Source of the DNA: Symsagittifera roscoffensis | Taxonomy: Eukaryota; Xenacoelomorpha; Acoela; Convolutidae | Assembly: GCF_963678635.1 (NCBI RefSeq) | Contig: NC_087065.1 | Location: 51,653,858-51,717,857 of the forward strand | Length of the DNA stretch: 64,000 nucleotides | Direction: 5' to 3' | Shown here: piece after piece, positions 24,801-36,800 of the stretch | How the letters are laid out: the number at the start of each line of letters is the position of its first letter | How positions within the stretch are numbered: position 1 is the stretch's first letter | Translations under genes and position numbers: made by a program | Notes under the pieces: generated by a model | The model's input: the letters and a program-made list of their open reading frames with translations, nothing else | Told to the model about the DNA's origin: nothing | Databases searched by the model: none

Positions 24801-27800
24801 AAAATTGTTCTTTTTGATCCAAGGATAAGCCTTGATGATCATAAAATAAATTTTAATGGTACAAAATGGATTAAATTTAACTATTTAATGGAGATGCAAG
24901 GAAAGCCTTGATGATCTAATTTAAGATTGAATAAGTTGAAGTCAAAAAAAGGTAAAAATTAGGATAAGCCTTTAGAAATAATTTAAGTTTAATTGATAGA
25001 AAGGTTTAGTTTTGAATGATATTAGTGGTTTCATGATTGCTGTTATGTTTAGGTGATGAAGCTGAAGATGACAGGATGATTTGTATATACTGATAATTTA
25101 TGATCATGTTAACTAATTTTTATTTTTATTTTCAATAAATATATTTTTCAGATATCTTTTTGAATTTTACTACAGTTTTGGAGGAAACGATTTGAGATAT
25201 TTTTTATCAATCGTTTTTGTACAAAAGTAAGTTTGGTTTATCGCCTGAAATAATCATTGAAGATTTTTCTTCAAAGATTTTATGTTATTTTATGTTTGCA
25301 AATGAAAATCTAAATTCATTGCTAGTAAAATTTTAAATATAAAAGTTTGTGTTGGCTTTTGCCGTACGACCATGAAAGTTAATGGTAAGTTTCTTCGTAG
25401 TCGAGATCGTCTCTTGTCCGAGGTCTTCTTCAAATACCGGGTAGTTCTCGTATTGTACGGAATAGCGGCTCTGATCTATTGAGTCGTAGAGACATTTCAA
25501 TTAAATTGTTGTCAAGTAACATTTTGAAAATGTTTTTGTCTATTTCTAATCTATCTTGTTAGTTCTAAGCTAATTTAATTTTTAAGATCTTATTCGAGAC
25601 TTATGGTCGCACCAGATGAGTTAGGTTCGAGGTGTAACTCATAGAGTAATTTCGGATAGGGTACACCGTCTGATCGTCACGCTATCTTATTTTCGGCCGG
25701 ATAGATTCGTGCAACTTCTTAGTCTTATACCGATCCTAATCTTACTCTTATATCTAATAGTCTCAGGGTGTTTAACTAGTCTCTGCTAGTCTCAATAGAT
25801 CTAGAGTATACTGGCTTATTGCGATTGCTAAAAGGTCTCATGGAGAGGCAACTAATTTCTAAGTTAAATTCAAATCTCTCTGGTGCTGAAATTACAAGTC
25901 ATTTCAGCACTTACACATAAGTGGGTTGTTAGTTAGATGGATCATGATTGGTTAATATTAAATATTTTATAGTGATAAAATATCTAATTTATAACCAATT
26001 ATAAAATATAGTTTGGATCTGGTTCCACTACTGCTTAACTTAATGACAAATCAATCTTACGCTCAGGTTACTATAGCATGTAATACAGTAGAATCACCAA
26101 TTCTACCAAATGCATCATATTTCTGTTGTAAGAAAAACTTTTTTCAGGTTTTCTTAAAGTCAACTGTTTGTAAAATGGATAATTATTTTTCAGCATTTCG
26201 AACAACTGTCCTCAACAAAAACATTTCACAAGATTTCAAATTCTTCACCAACCGAGACAATTCTTTTTTTATCAGTTCGGCCAATAGAGCCCTTCTTTTA
26301 CTGAAACACCAGCTCTAGACTAAATGAGTTATCCGCCAAATTCCTTTTAACCCCTCATATTGGCTATACGTGACTTCGAGGTTATTTCATTATTCCTCGT
26401 TTTAAAGCCTTTAACTCGTCAGCAAACGAGACAATTCCTGAAAGTTCCGAAGAGCTGAGAGGAAAAATAAAGCAACAAATGAGATAGAGCCAATGCCCTA
26501 GGGTTATTTGAATTGTCTCCAATTGAAATGAGCCATCAAATAATTTTTAACACCAAATCTCAAAGTTTGCCATGTGTCAGTGGAATCCAGACGCGAGCGC
26601 GCTCAATTTTGTGATCTGTTATAAGTCCGAGTTTGCTATCGTAATGCATAAAATGTTTACTCCTCGAACTAGCAGTCACCGAACATTTTTTGAGGGAAGC
26701 TGATTTTGAGAAACTTTCCTAAAAATTGTCTGATTTTCTTTAGGTGGGCTGTTTTGCTGTAACAAGCTCACATGCAACAATTTTAAACATATTACTTATA
26801 ACAAAAGTGCTTTGTTTCGATAGAAAAATACCTCAAAGCCACAGAAAAAATTTGCAAACCTTGTAAAATTATAGCTCACTATGAACTTTTTTGTGTACCT
26901 CAATTTTTTGCGGAGACGTTTGACGAGGATCAGAATAGAGACTGAGGGTGCGACGAAGTAGAGAAAGAGCCCAGCGAATGTGACGTAAGCGAGACGGAGG
27001 TAGAAGTTAGTGTCTCTGTCTGCCGCACAGGCCATTGAGTCAGAGTTGTGCTTGCCGAAGTAGACAGACCCAGTCATCACTAACCCAGTCAGAAGAATGT
27101 TCACTGAAAAACACTACCCCCATTGGTCTTGGAATGCTATTGTTCCATTTCAGGTATCTTGCACGAGGAATACAAAAACTTGAATATTTCTTGCAATCGA
27201 TTGCGAATCTCGCATGAATTTTGCAAGACTAATGCCAATATTTTATATTTCTGGCGAATGGAATAAAAAGTTTGCAATACAAGAATTTACATTATTCTCG
27301 CTTTTTCTTGCACCGTTTTTGCAAGATTTCGATTTCATTCACAAGAAATTAGCAAGTTATACATTGCTTTTGTATAATTCCTGCAAAATAAAGCAACAAG
27401 ATTCTACTAAAATTTTGGCAAGATTTGCATTCGCGAACAAACTGTAGGTTCATCAAAAAATCCGTAAAAAAATTTCATTGCAATAATAGGGTTTTTAGTG
27501 ACTTCTTGTAAATCAAATACAATCCTAGGTGGAAATACAAAATCTGTAAAAAAAAATTGCCCCCTTTGGAAATATCATATGTTCACCCCAACTTTTTCCT
27601 TGAACAGAAAAGACCCGTCCAAAAGTTTTTCCAGGTAAATTCATCTGACCAACTTTTCTTTAAGAAAATACTTTTTTCCTTTGGTACAATGTTAAAGCCT
27701 AAAACCGGAACCTTTGAAGGCAAAAAATACTTTCTTTGAAGTGCATTGTGCATAGAAATCCATCTTATTTGCTTCCAAAAAGCAAAAAAGCTTAGAAAAG

Positions 27801-30800
27801 AGATTTTCTTCCAGAAAATTGTATGCGATATGGTCATTTTAGAAGAGTTCAAAACAAATCAAAATGTTTCAAAAAAAAACACTCAACACTTTCTATTCGA
27901 ATTCGCACATGCCACTAACAAAAACAATTGTTTGTATTTTTTGAAATCATTTAAGCTTTAAAGAACCTATATTATAATTCAGATTATAACAGTACAACAC
28001 TGATTAGTAATTTTCCTCCTTATTTTTTTTTCACAAAACCCATAAAAGTCATCAGCCTTCTTACCCTTGAATTATAACCCAGAAGATCAATTTGAAGATA
28101 TTATACCTGCGAAGCATTTGACCGGGTACCAAATGTTGTGCATGAGTTTCCGCTGGTAGCGGTTGATGTTTGACACTGCCAGGTATCTGTCAAAAGCCAG
28201 AAGAACCAGCTCGTTTTGAGCTGCTGTTGCCGAGGTGTAAAGAGTCCAGCGCCAGTAAGTGCATGACTCACCCAGCTCAAAATCCCAAATGCAGTTGCTA
28301 AAATTTCAACGGATTGTTTATATGATGAGCAAAGCATGTTCATATCAAGCCAAAACTCATAGATGTTTCTACTTTCAAACATTTAAGTTCGTTTTCTCAT
28401 AGAGCCCTTATATAGAATTATACCGCTTGCATATTTGGTTTATAAAGGTCAACCGAGTGCTTTTTAAGACCTTTGAAATAGTTTTTCAATAGTTTTTTTA
28501 GAAAAAAATGACTGATCAAAACTTAATTTTAAGTGAAAACTGAATCTCATGCAAGCATGCAAAACCTTGTACCGTTGAAATTTTTCCTATTAAAATGAAT
28601 CTGTTTTCAAAGAGTTTGCAGTTAAGTCTCGTTTTATCATTCGAATCTGAACGTTGCCGATCGAATTTGCATTTTTGGTCATATGAGTCTTCCATTAGTA
28701 ATTTAAATCCCTAATTATCATATCAAACTAGTTCGAGTTGCTTGAATTTCTCGCAAAACTGAGTTCCAAAGACAGAGAGTCTCATCAACTTTTATTTCAA
28801 ATGGCACAAAACATTACGCGGAAAACTTTTAAGAGCACAAAAAATCGACACACCTGCTTCGCCAGATCAAATTTGATCATAGGAGCGATTAGTTTTTTAA
28901 TGCAAAACAGTTTTTATGATGTATTCGGAATCCGTAGGCCAACAAACAGAAGGATTGAAACTACCTTTGAAAATGTAGGTCGCTCTACTGCTAACTAACA
29001 CCACTATTTGCTTGACTTCAAACTTCTAAATCTATTATCTATTTGTTATCTATTATCTAATATCTATCTTACTTATTAAAAAAATGTCGGAATGCGCTAT
29101 GGACGCAATGTTTAACTAAAAACAATGCTAAAAAATTATTTGGAGGCAATGTCAAAAGGCTATCGATAGTAACGTTCAAGATTCGTTCAGAGCAACCATC
29201 AGAAAAAGATGAACTCGATCCAACATCAAGGCTTGACAGTACCTTCAAGGGTAGACAGTATTTTTGGCTAAAATTGCATTTAATTTCTGTCTGAAACAAG
29301 AACTGTCACGAAATCTGAAACGAATCACTTAAAACAGCAACCTCCACATGCTAAGGAAAAAAAATTTTTTGCGACCCGATTCGGTCAAGGAAATGAATGG
29401 AAGTTTTTCAAAGTTTCATAGCTTTGAAAACTTGCTTCGAAAAACTTAAACTTTTCGGGAACCGATTCAGTTAATGAAATAATTTGAATATTTTGAGTTT
29501 CATAGCTTGACTAGCTTGCTTCAAAATACTTAAGGTTTTCGCGAACCAACTCAGTCTATGAAAAGACTTGAAATATTTCAAAGCTTCCCAGCTTTAAAAG
29601 CTCGCTTAGAAAAACGAACTTTTCGCGAACCGATTCACTCTGCGAAACAACTTGAATATTTCGAATTTTGTAACTTGATTACCTTACTTCAAAAAACTTA
29701 AGGTTTTCAGGAACCGATTCTGTCTATAAAATAACTTGAAATGAGACAAAATTTCATAGCTTGAAAAGCTTGCTTAGAAAAATTTAAATTTTCTGCGCAC
29801 CCATTCAGTCTATGAAATAAACTGAAATAATTCAAAGTTTCGTAGTTTTAAACGCTTTCTTAGAAAAACGTTATTTTTTCGCCGATCAAATTAAACAACA
29901 AAAAATTTTGCAGTATTCCAAAGTTTCATAGCATGATTAGCTTGCTTCATAAATGTTGCAACTTTTCGAGGATTTTTCGCTCTAATAGCTTGCTTACTTT
30001 TCGCGAACCGATTCGGTCTACGAAATAACCTGAGAAAATTCAAATTTTCATAGCTTGAAAAGCTTGAAGAGAAAACTGAAAGTTATTTGCGAAGCCATTC
30101 AGACTACGAAATACCTTTAATAGTTCAAAATTTCATAATTTGAAAATTTGCTTAGAAAAATTTAATCTCATTGCGGACCGATTCAGTCTATAAAACAAAT
30201 CGAAACAAATCAAAACTTCATAGCTTTAAAAGTTTGCTTAAAAATACTTGATTTCGGCCAAGAAAAACTTTTAAAGTTTTATAGATAGATTAGCCTGCTT
30301 AGAAAACTTGAAGCCTTTCGCGAAGTGATTCAGTCTTTCAAATAACTTGTAAAAATTCAAAAAAGCTTTAAAAGCTTGCATAGAAAAAAATTTCCGGGAC
30401 CGATTCAGTCTATGAAATAATTTGAAATAATTCAAAGTTTCATAGCTTTAAGAACTTGTTTAGAAAAAAATGAAACTTTCCGCGAACTTTAACAATCTAT
30501 AAAACAATTTGGAGCATTTCAAAGTTGCATAACTCTATTAGTTCGCCCAGAAAAACTTTAGTCTTTGTCAGTCCTAGAAATAACTTCGGAAAAAAATTGT
30601 AGTTTAGAGGTTTCGAATAGCTTCAATGTTTCAAATAACTTGCTGAAACAAGTTTTTCGTGAAACAATTTGATTCCCTTAAAGTCTTGAATTTTGTCAAA
30701 GTTTTATAGTGTGAATTGCTTGCTTTAATTTGTGACCAAAATTAATTTGGTCTAAAAAACAACCTAAAATTTTTGAAGTTCCTTGCTCGCGCAAAAAAAA

Positions 30801-33800
30801 ACTAACTAAAAAACTAAGAAAAAAAGTGGAAAACACTTGAAAGGCTTCAACAGAAAAACTGTTTTTCATCCGGTTCACTTTTTGAACTACCTTGAATTTA
30901 AAAAAAGTCTCAAAGCTTAAATAATTAAATGGAAAAAGCTGATTTTTTTGCGAACTGAATCAGTCTATTCAAATCATCATAGCTCAATGGTTTGCTTGGA
31001 AAAGCGTATTCTTTTCGTTAACCAAATCAGTCTATGCAAAAATTTGGAAATGTTTTCAGTAGCTTGCATAGTAAAACTTTAACGTGTTGCGAACCAGTTC
31101 GCTTTGTGAATTAACTTGAAATTTTTCAATTCATGGCTTGAATAGTTTACAAAAAAACGTAAAGCTTTTGCCAAATGATTAGCTCTATGACACACGTAAA
31201 TTTTTTCAAAGTTTCCTTGTTTAATAGATTGCCTGGAAAAACTTCGCTTTTTTGCAAACTGATTCGTTCCATGACCTATCTCGCAATATTTCAATGTTTT
31301 ATTGCTTGAATAGTTTCCGTAATTGTTCTTAAATAGTTCTTGAATAAGTTTCTTTGCTTGAATAGTTTCTTGATCCGAACAACAACTAATTGTTTGCGAG
31401 CCAACTGATTATTGGAGTCGGGTTTGCTAGTTATAACTTTGAATGCAGGCTTCACTATCTCGCCATGCGTAAGTTTTTAACGTATTATTTTTGCATGTTT
31501 TGAAAAAAAATTTGCAGGCTTAAGCTATATTGTATATTGCAAAGCCTAAGAAAATGTCTCGAGTTTCCAGCTTAAATTCTGTTTTTTTTTTCAAATTTGA
31601 AATTAGCAGCCCAAAATTGCGATGCTACCAAGTTGACCCTAGGAGTTGCCAATTGGGCCTCCAAACATAGATACCCAAGTCTTTTTAGCCAACGAGATAC
31701 GAATATTCTTGCAAATTTTTTGAAAATTTTCAAAGTTTGGAATGGATACCACAAAAATTGAAAAACTAAACCTTTTAGTTGGTTGCTGTCAGTGTTTATT
31801 CTGGAGTTGCGAAACTTGCCTCGCAAAACGACTGCCTAAATCATTTTATTTGTGAGATAAGACGTTTTTTAAGAAAACTTTCTATGTAGATTTTCATATA
31901 AATTTTCGAAGAACGCCTATAGAAAAATTTGACAAAATCTAAAACTCTCAATTATATACGGTGTAAGTTGCTGTCATGGAACTTTCAGAGGTTGCAATGT
32001 GTGCCTCTGAATATGACTGCTCAATCCACTTAATTTCGATTTCTCAAGTTTCTTAAGATTTTTTTTACAATACATACTTTTACAATACTTTTTTCATGTT
32101 CCAAAGTCTGGCATTTTTATAAAGTTTTTAAGAGGTTTCAAGAACCGCAACATTTAAAAAATTATATGAAAATTGAAATTAACAACCATGTAGTCAGGTA
32201 TTGCCAAAGTACTTTCACGGGTTCCAAATCTTGCCTCCCATAGTGACTGATCAAATGCTTTTAGTTTCCGAGATGTGACGATTTTCCAAATTTTTATAAG
32301 CTGCAAAAAAAATTGAAGGAAAAAGACTTTTCAAATTGAGAAATTTCCCAACCCTAATGTTGAGGGTTCTCTGGTTAACCTCAAAAAATGCAGATCTTGC
32401 CTTCAAGTATCATTGCGCAAATCATTTAGTTTCTGAGATATGTCGTTTTTTTGTGCTTTTCAAAAACTTTAAAAAATTTGAGATCTAAAATAGTTTTCAA
32501 AATTGAAACCTTCAACGCTATGGTGGCGTGCTCTCAAGATACAATCTAAAAATAAGAAAAAAATGGAAAACACTTGAAAGGCTTCAACAGAAAAACGGTT
32601 TTCCATCCGGTTCACTTTTTGAACTAACTTGAATTATTGAAAGTCTCAAAGCTTAAACAGTTTTATTATAAAAAGTTAATTTTTTGCGAACTAAATCAGT
32701 CTATTCAAATCATCATAGCTCAATGGTTTTCTTGGGAAAACGTATTCTTTTCGTGAACCAAATAAGTCTATGCAATAACTTGGAAATGTTTTCAGTAGCT
32801 TGCAGAGAAAAAATATAACATATTGCGAACCAGCTCGCTTTATGAAGTAACTTGAAGTTTCTCAATTCATGGCTTGAATAGTTTAGAAAAAAACTTAAAC
32901 TTTTTGCCAAATGGCATTTTTATAAGGTTTTTAGGAGGTTTCAAGCACCGCAACATTTAAAAAATTATATAAAAATTGAAATTAACAACCATGTAGTTAG
33001 GTATTGCCAAAGTACTTTCACAAGTTCCAAATCTTGCCTCTCATAATGATTGATCAAATGCTTTTAGTTTCCGAGATGTGATAATTTTTCAATTTTTTTT
33101 AAGCTGCAAAAATTTGAATGAAAAAGACTTTTCAAATTGAGAAATTTCCCAACCCTAACTTTGAGAGTTGTCCGGTTAACCTCAAAAAATGCAGATCTTG
33201 CCTTCAATTATCATTGCTCAAATCATTTAGTTTCTGAGATATGACGTTTTTTGTGCTTTTTAAAAATTTTTAAAAAGTTAAGATCTAAAATAGTTTCCAA
33301 AATTGAAACACTCAACGCTATGGCGACGTGCTCTCAAGTTATACTCAAAGATTTTTTTGGACGCCAATTATAACTGTTCAACGCGTTCGGTTTTCTTAAA
33401 TTTTTAAAAGAGCCCAATTTCAAATAAACACTTTTCAAAATCTGAAATTGTCCGCTCTTTGGTGTGTTGATGTCAGGGTACTACCAGCGATTGCATGCTT
33501 GGCCTGCCATTTTAATTATTTTGCCCAAATTTTTTCGTTAACCTTACAATTAAATTCAGAAAACAAGGTTATTTTACTGTAAAATTAATTACGCTGGCTT
33601 ATGAATCTCTCTCTTGAATTTGATGATTTTGCGATTGAAATTGTTTCAAATTTTGTAAATATGGAAAGTGCACGTGTATGCTGTCAGCAAATTCACGGTT
33701 TTCTTTACGATGATCTCAAACCCAGTAGTTATGGAGATTTTACCATTTTAGTTTAAAAAAACCCTTAAGTTAAAATTATTTTTTTTCCTCCAAATTTTGA

Positions 33801-36800
33801 AATCAAAAGCATTTTTTGGTTGCATTTATTTCGCTGATTTTTTCCACATATTTCATGGAAAGCATTTTTCATGCTCAGGAATCTGTTCGAAGCACCGGAG
33901 GTGCGTTACACGCTAGTCTTTTTTAAATTTTTCTGGGGCAACCTTGCTCAAGCTATTTTTAAAATCTCTTTTGAAGAATTGCTTGGCCATTAGAAACGCA
34001 AAACTATTCGGCCTGCCATTTTAATTATTTTGCCCAAATTTTTTCGTTAACCTTACAATTAAATTCAGAAAACAAGGTTATTTTACTGTAAAATTAATTA
34101 CGCTGGCTTATGAATCTCTCTCTTGAATTTGATGATTTTGCGATTGAAATTGTTTCAAATTTTGTAAATATGGAAAGTGCACGTGTATGCTGTCAGCAAA
34201 TTCACGGTTTTCTTTACGATGATCTCAAACCCAGTAGTTATGGAGATTTTACCATTTTAGTTTAAAAAAACCCTTAAGTTAAAATTATTTTTTTTCCTCC
34301 AAATTTTGAAATCAAAAGCATTTTTTGGTTGCATTTATTTCGCTGATTTTTTCCACATATTTCATGGAAAGCATTTTTCATGCTCAGGAATCTGTTCGAA
34401 GCACCGGAGGTGCGTTACACGCTAGTCTTTTTTAAATTTTTCTGGGACAACCTTGCTCAAGCTATTTTTAAAATCTCTTTTGAAGAATTGCTTGGCCATT
34501 AGAAACGCAAAACTATTCGGCCGCTGTATGAAAAAAGCAGGTTATATGAGTACATAAATAGTGATTTGCTGAACGCAAAAGATCGAAAGAGCACTTCGAT
34601 TTTGAGAGTGTTCAATGACCTTAACTCGATTGCCACCGAGCAAACCCCCAGGTGCCACAATCCTCTCCTTCATGTGAAAAAGGTCAATTTATGAAAATGA
34701 CGGGGTTGCGCGCTCCGCAATATTAATGAATTGAATCGGAGAGTTTTCAAATTAAACAATTATTACACCATCTAACAAAAATGTTTCCCGATTTTATTTT
34801 TAAACCTCATGAAAATAAACGGCTATACTTTTAGGGAACTCTTGGTTTCTTGCATTCTGTAAACTTTTTTCGGTATTGGTAAAGTCGTACTTCGGCACTC
34901 TTGAGCGCCCCCGTAACGACCATTAAAACAATGATTTCAGCATCAAGTTACTCATTAGAACAATAAATGGAAGATGGCGAATTAGAAAAACACGGGCTTT
35001 CAGTTTGAGTATACCTTCAATTAGTTCGTTATAAAAGTTGAGAACTGCACTGAAGAGGCTAATTAGGCTTTGGCGCGCGTTTATTTGGGAAATGGTTATT
35101 TTCCGGGTCAATATGATCACTTTATGCTTCGACTTTCGAAATAACTATCTATTTAGCCCAAAGGCTCTTTCAGAATAAAATTTTGTTCGGCTGGAAACGA
35201 TTGTTATAAAATTGAATCATTAGGGAGAAACTATGAGTGGCGAGGGTCTCGAATCCATCGGGGGTGAGTGACATTGATCGCTTTACCCCACCCCAATAAA
35301 ACTTATGCAAATTAATGTAAAAAAAATAAATTCAGACTTATAAGTTATAAATAAGTTCGGAAGCTCAACTTTTGATATTTATTACATTTTATCTACTAAT
35401 TTGAAATATTTTGAATGAATATTGGGTATTTAATCAAACAAAAAATCTATAGAAATACAAAATTTTTTATTGCTGATTTCAGGAACGGATTTTTTGCTTT
35501 GATCCTATTGTGAGAGCGGGATGATAATAGAGAAATTTTCATTAGTTTTCCTATTTTTAAATAAAAAATCTTAGTTTTAAAAAAAATTATTGTACCCGGT
35601 GTAGGATCGGTGATTATTAACCTTTTCGCAAGTGTAGTGTAGTGAAGGGTAATGAGTAGTACGTAACTTGGTATTGACAAATCAATACTATAAGTAGAAA
35701 GCTAAACAAATAGTCAAGCCCAAAACAAGTTTAAATCTTCAAATATATAGTCCCTCCGATGGCGGAAAATGCAGGTGAAGTAAGATTTGCAAACCCCCAC
35801 CCCCAAATGGAAACTAACGGGGCTGGCTTTATGAAACTCATAGGACGGATACTAGAGATGATTTGACGCGGGCATGCAAAACCCCATACCCCTCGGACCT
35901 CCCGGACCCAAGTGATAACGGTTCCCGGAAGCGCAAATGGCCTTATCAGAACTCGGTAACTAGCGGTTGGAATGGAACCAAAATCTAGTATGTTATGAAC
36001 CTAGTTGAGCGAAGTTTAAATTTAGAACCCCAGACCCCCCGGACCCCTAACTCCAGTGCTATGCCCTATGCAAATAGACCCCATCCCGACTTCCGGGAGT
36101 CGTTCCTCGGAACCCACTGAACGCAGGGAGCTAAAACTTTGGGATAGCACAGGTAGCAACGAGATACATCAGGTATTATAATTTGAGCCAAATCCATCGG
36201 CCGAACCACCCCTTAAACCGGAAATAAGCAATTTACGCAAAGTAATGAGCGAAGGCATATCGATTTTATGGCGGCATCAGATACTAAAACTCACCCCCGG
36301 AAAAGGACCCCAAGTGATTAAAACCCCTCCGGCGGCTCATTCCGGTGTTGATAACTCTTTCCCGGGAAAGTGATAATGGAAAAAATAAATGGGATAACTT
36401 GGGAAGTATCGATGGGATGCAGACGAAACTTGCTAGGTAGGACCCCTATGCAATTCTAAACCTGAATGGGGAAGATTGAACCCAGGTGACCCCGGGGTGA
36501 CCTCTATTTGACCTTGGGGCGTTTAGAACCAAATTTGTATAGAAAACCTCGGGATTAGCAACGGAAAGTGGCGTATTCATTCGACCCCAACCCTTGGGAA
36601 TGAGAATTGGTCACCTTACTAATATTTGTGAGGGAAAGAAGCTGAAAGAGATATCACTTATAGATTGTACGATTGAATTAGTGGAATCATTTAAAGTGAA
36701 CCTGGCAAACATTGGTTTCAACTTAGCTTGGCGAGTGAGCTAATAATAGAATATCAATCAGAGTAAAAGAAAAGTAGTCCCAAAGGGAATTGGGATCAAT

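Larger units (their letters stand above)
21816..26027 (-). mobile_element. Ty3/gypsy copy 2: LTR, leader and gag only
   Basis: Collinear with 5753-9988 of copy 1, including a 411-bp LTR, the same primer-binding site, leader repeats, the broken small basic ORF and Gag up to the capsid. Everything from the capsid C-terminus through pol is absent and replaced by the 21240-21815 sequence. It lies inside GPCR intron 3 in the same orientation as the gene. Confidence 0.9.

Noticed and set aside
26013-26318. 101-codon plus-strand ORF as a gene
   Set aside because: It begins inside the gypsy LTR, lies in a GPCR intron and shows no domain or splice signal.
27150-27440. TTGCAAG-rich stretch as a regulatory array
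   Set aside because: The words vary, have no constant spacing and lie in an intron; a degenerate simple repeat is the simpler reading.
28101-28382. Longest minus-strand ORF as the protein of this exon
   Set aside because: Its translation has no receptor motif; the frame that splices to both neighbours gives TM3 and FDRY instead.
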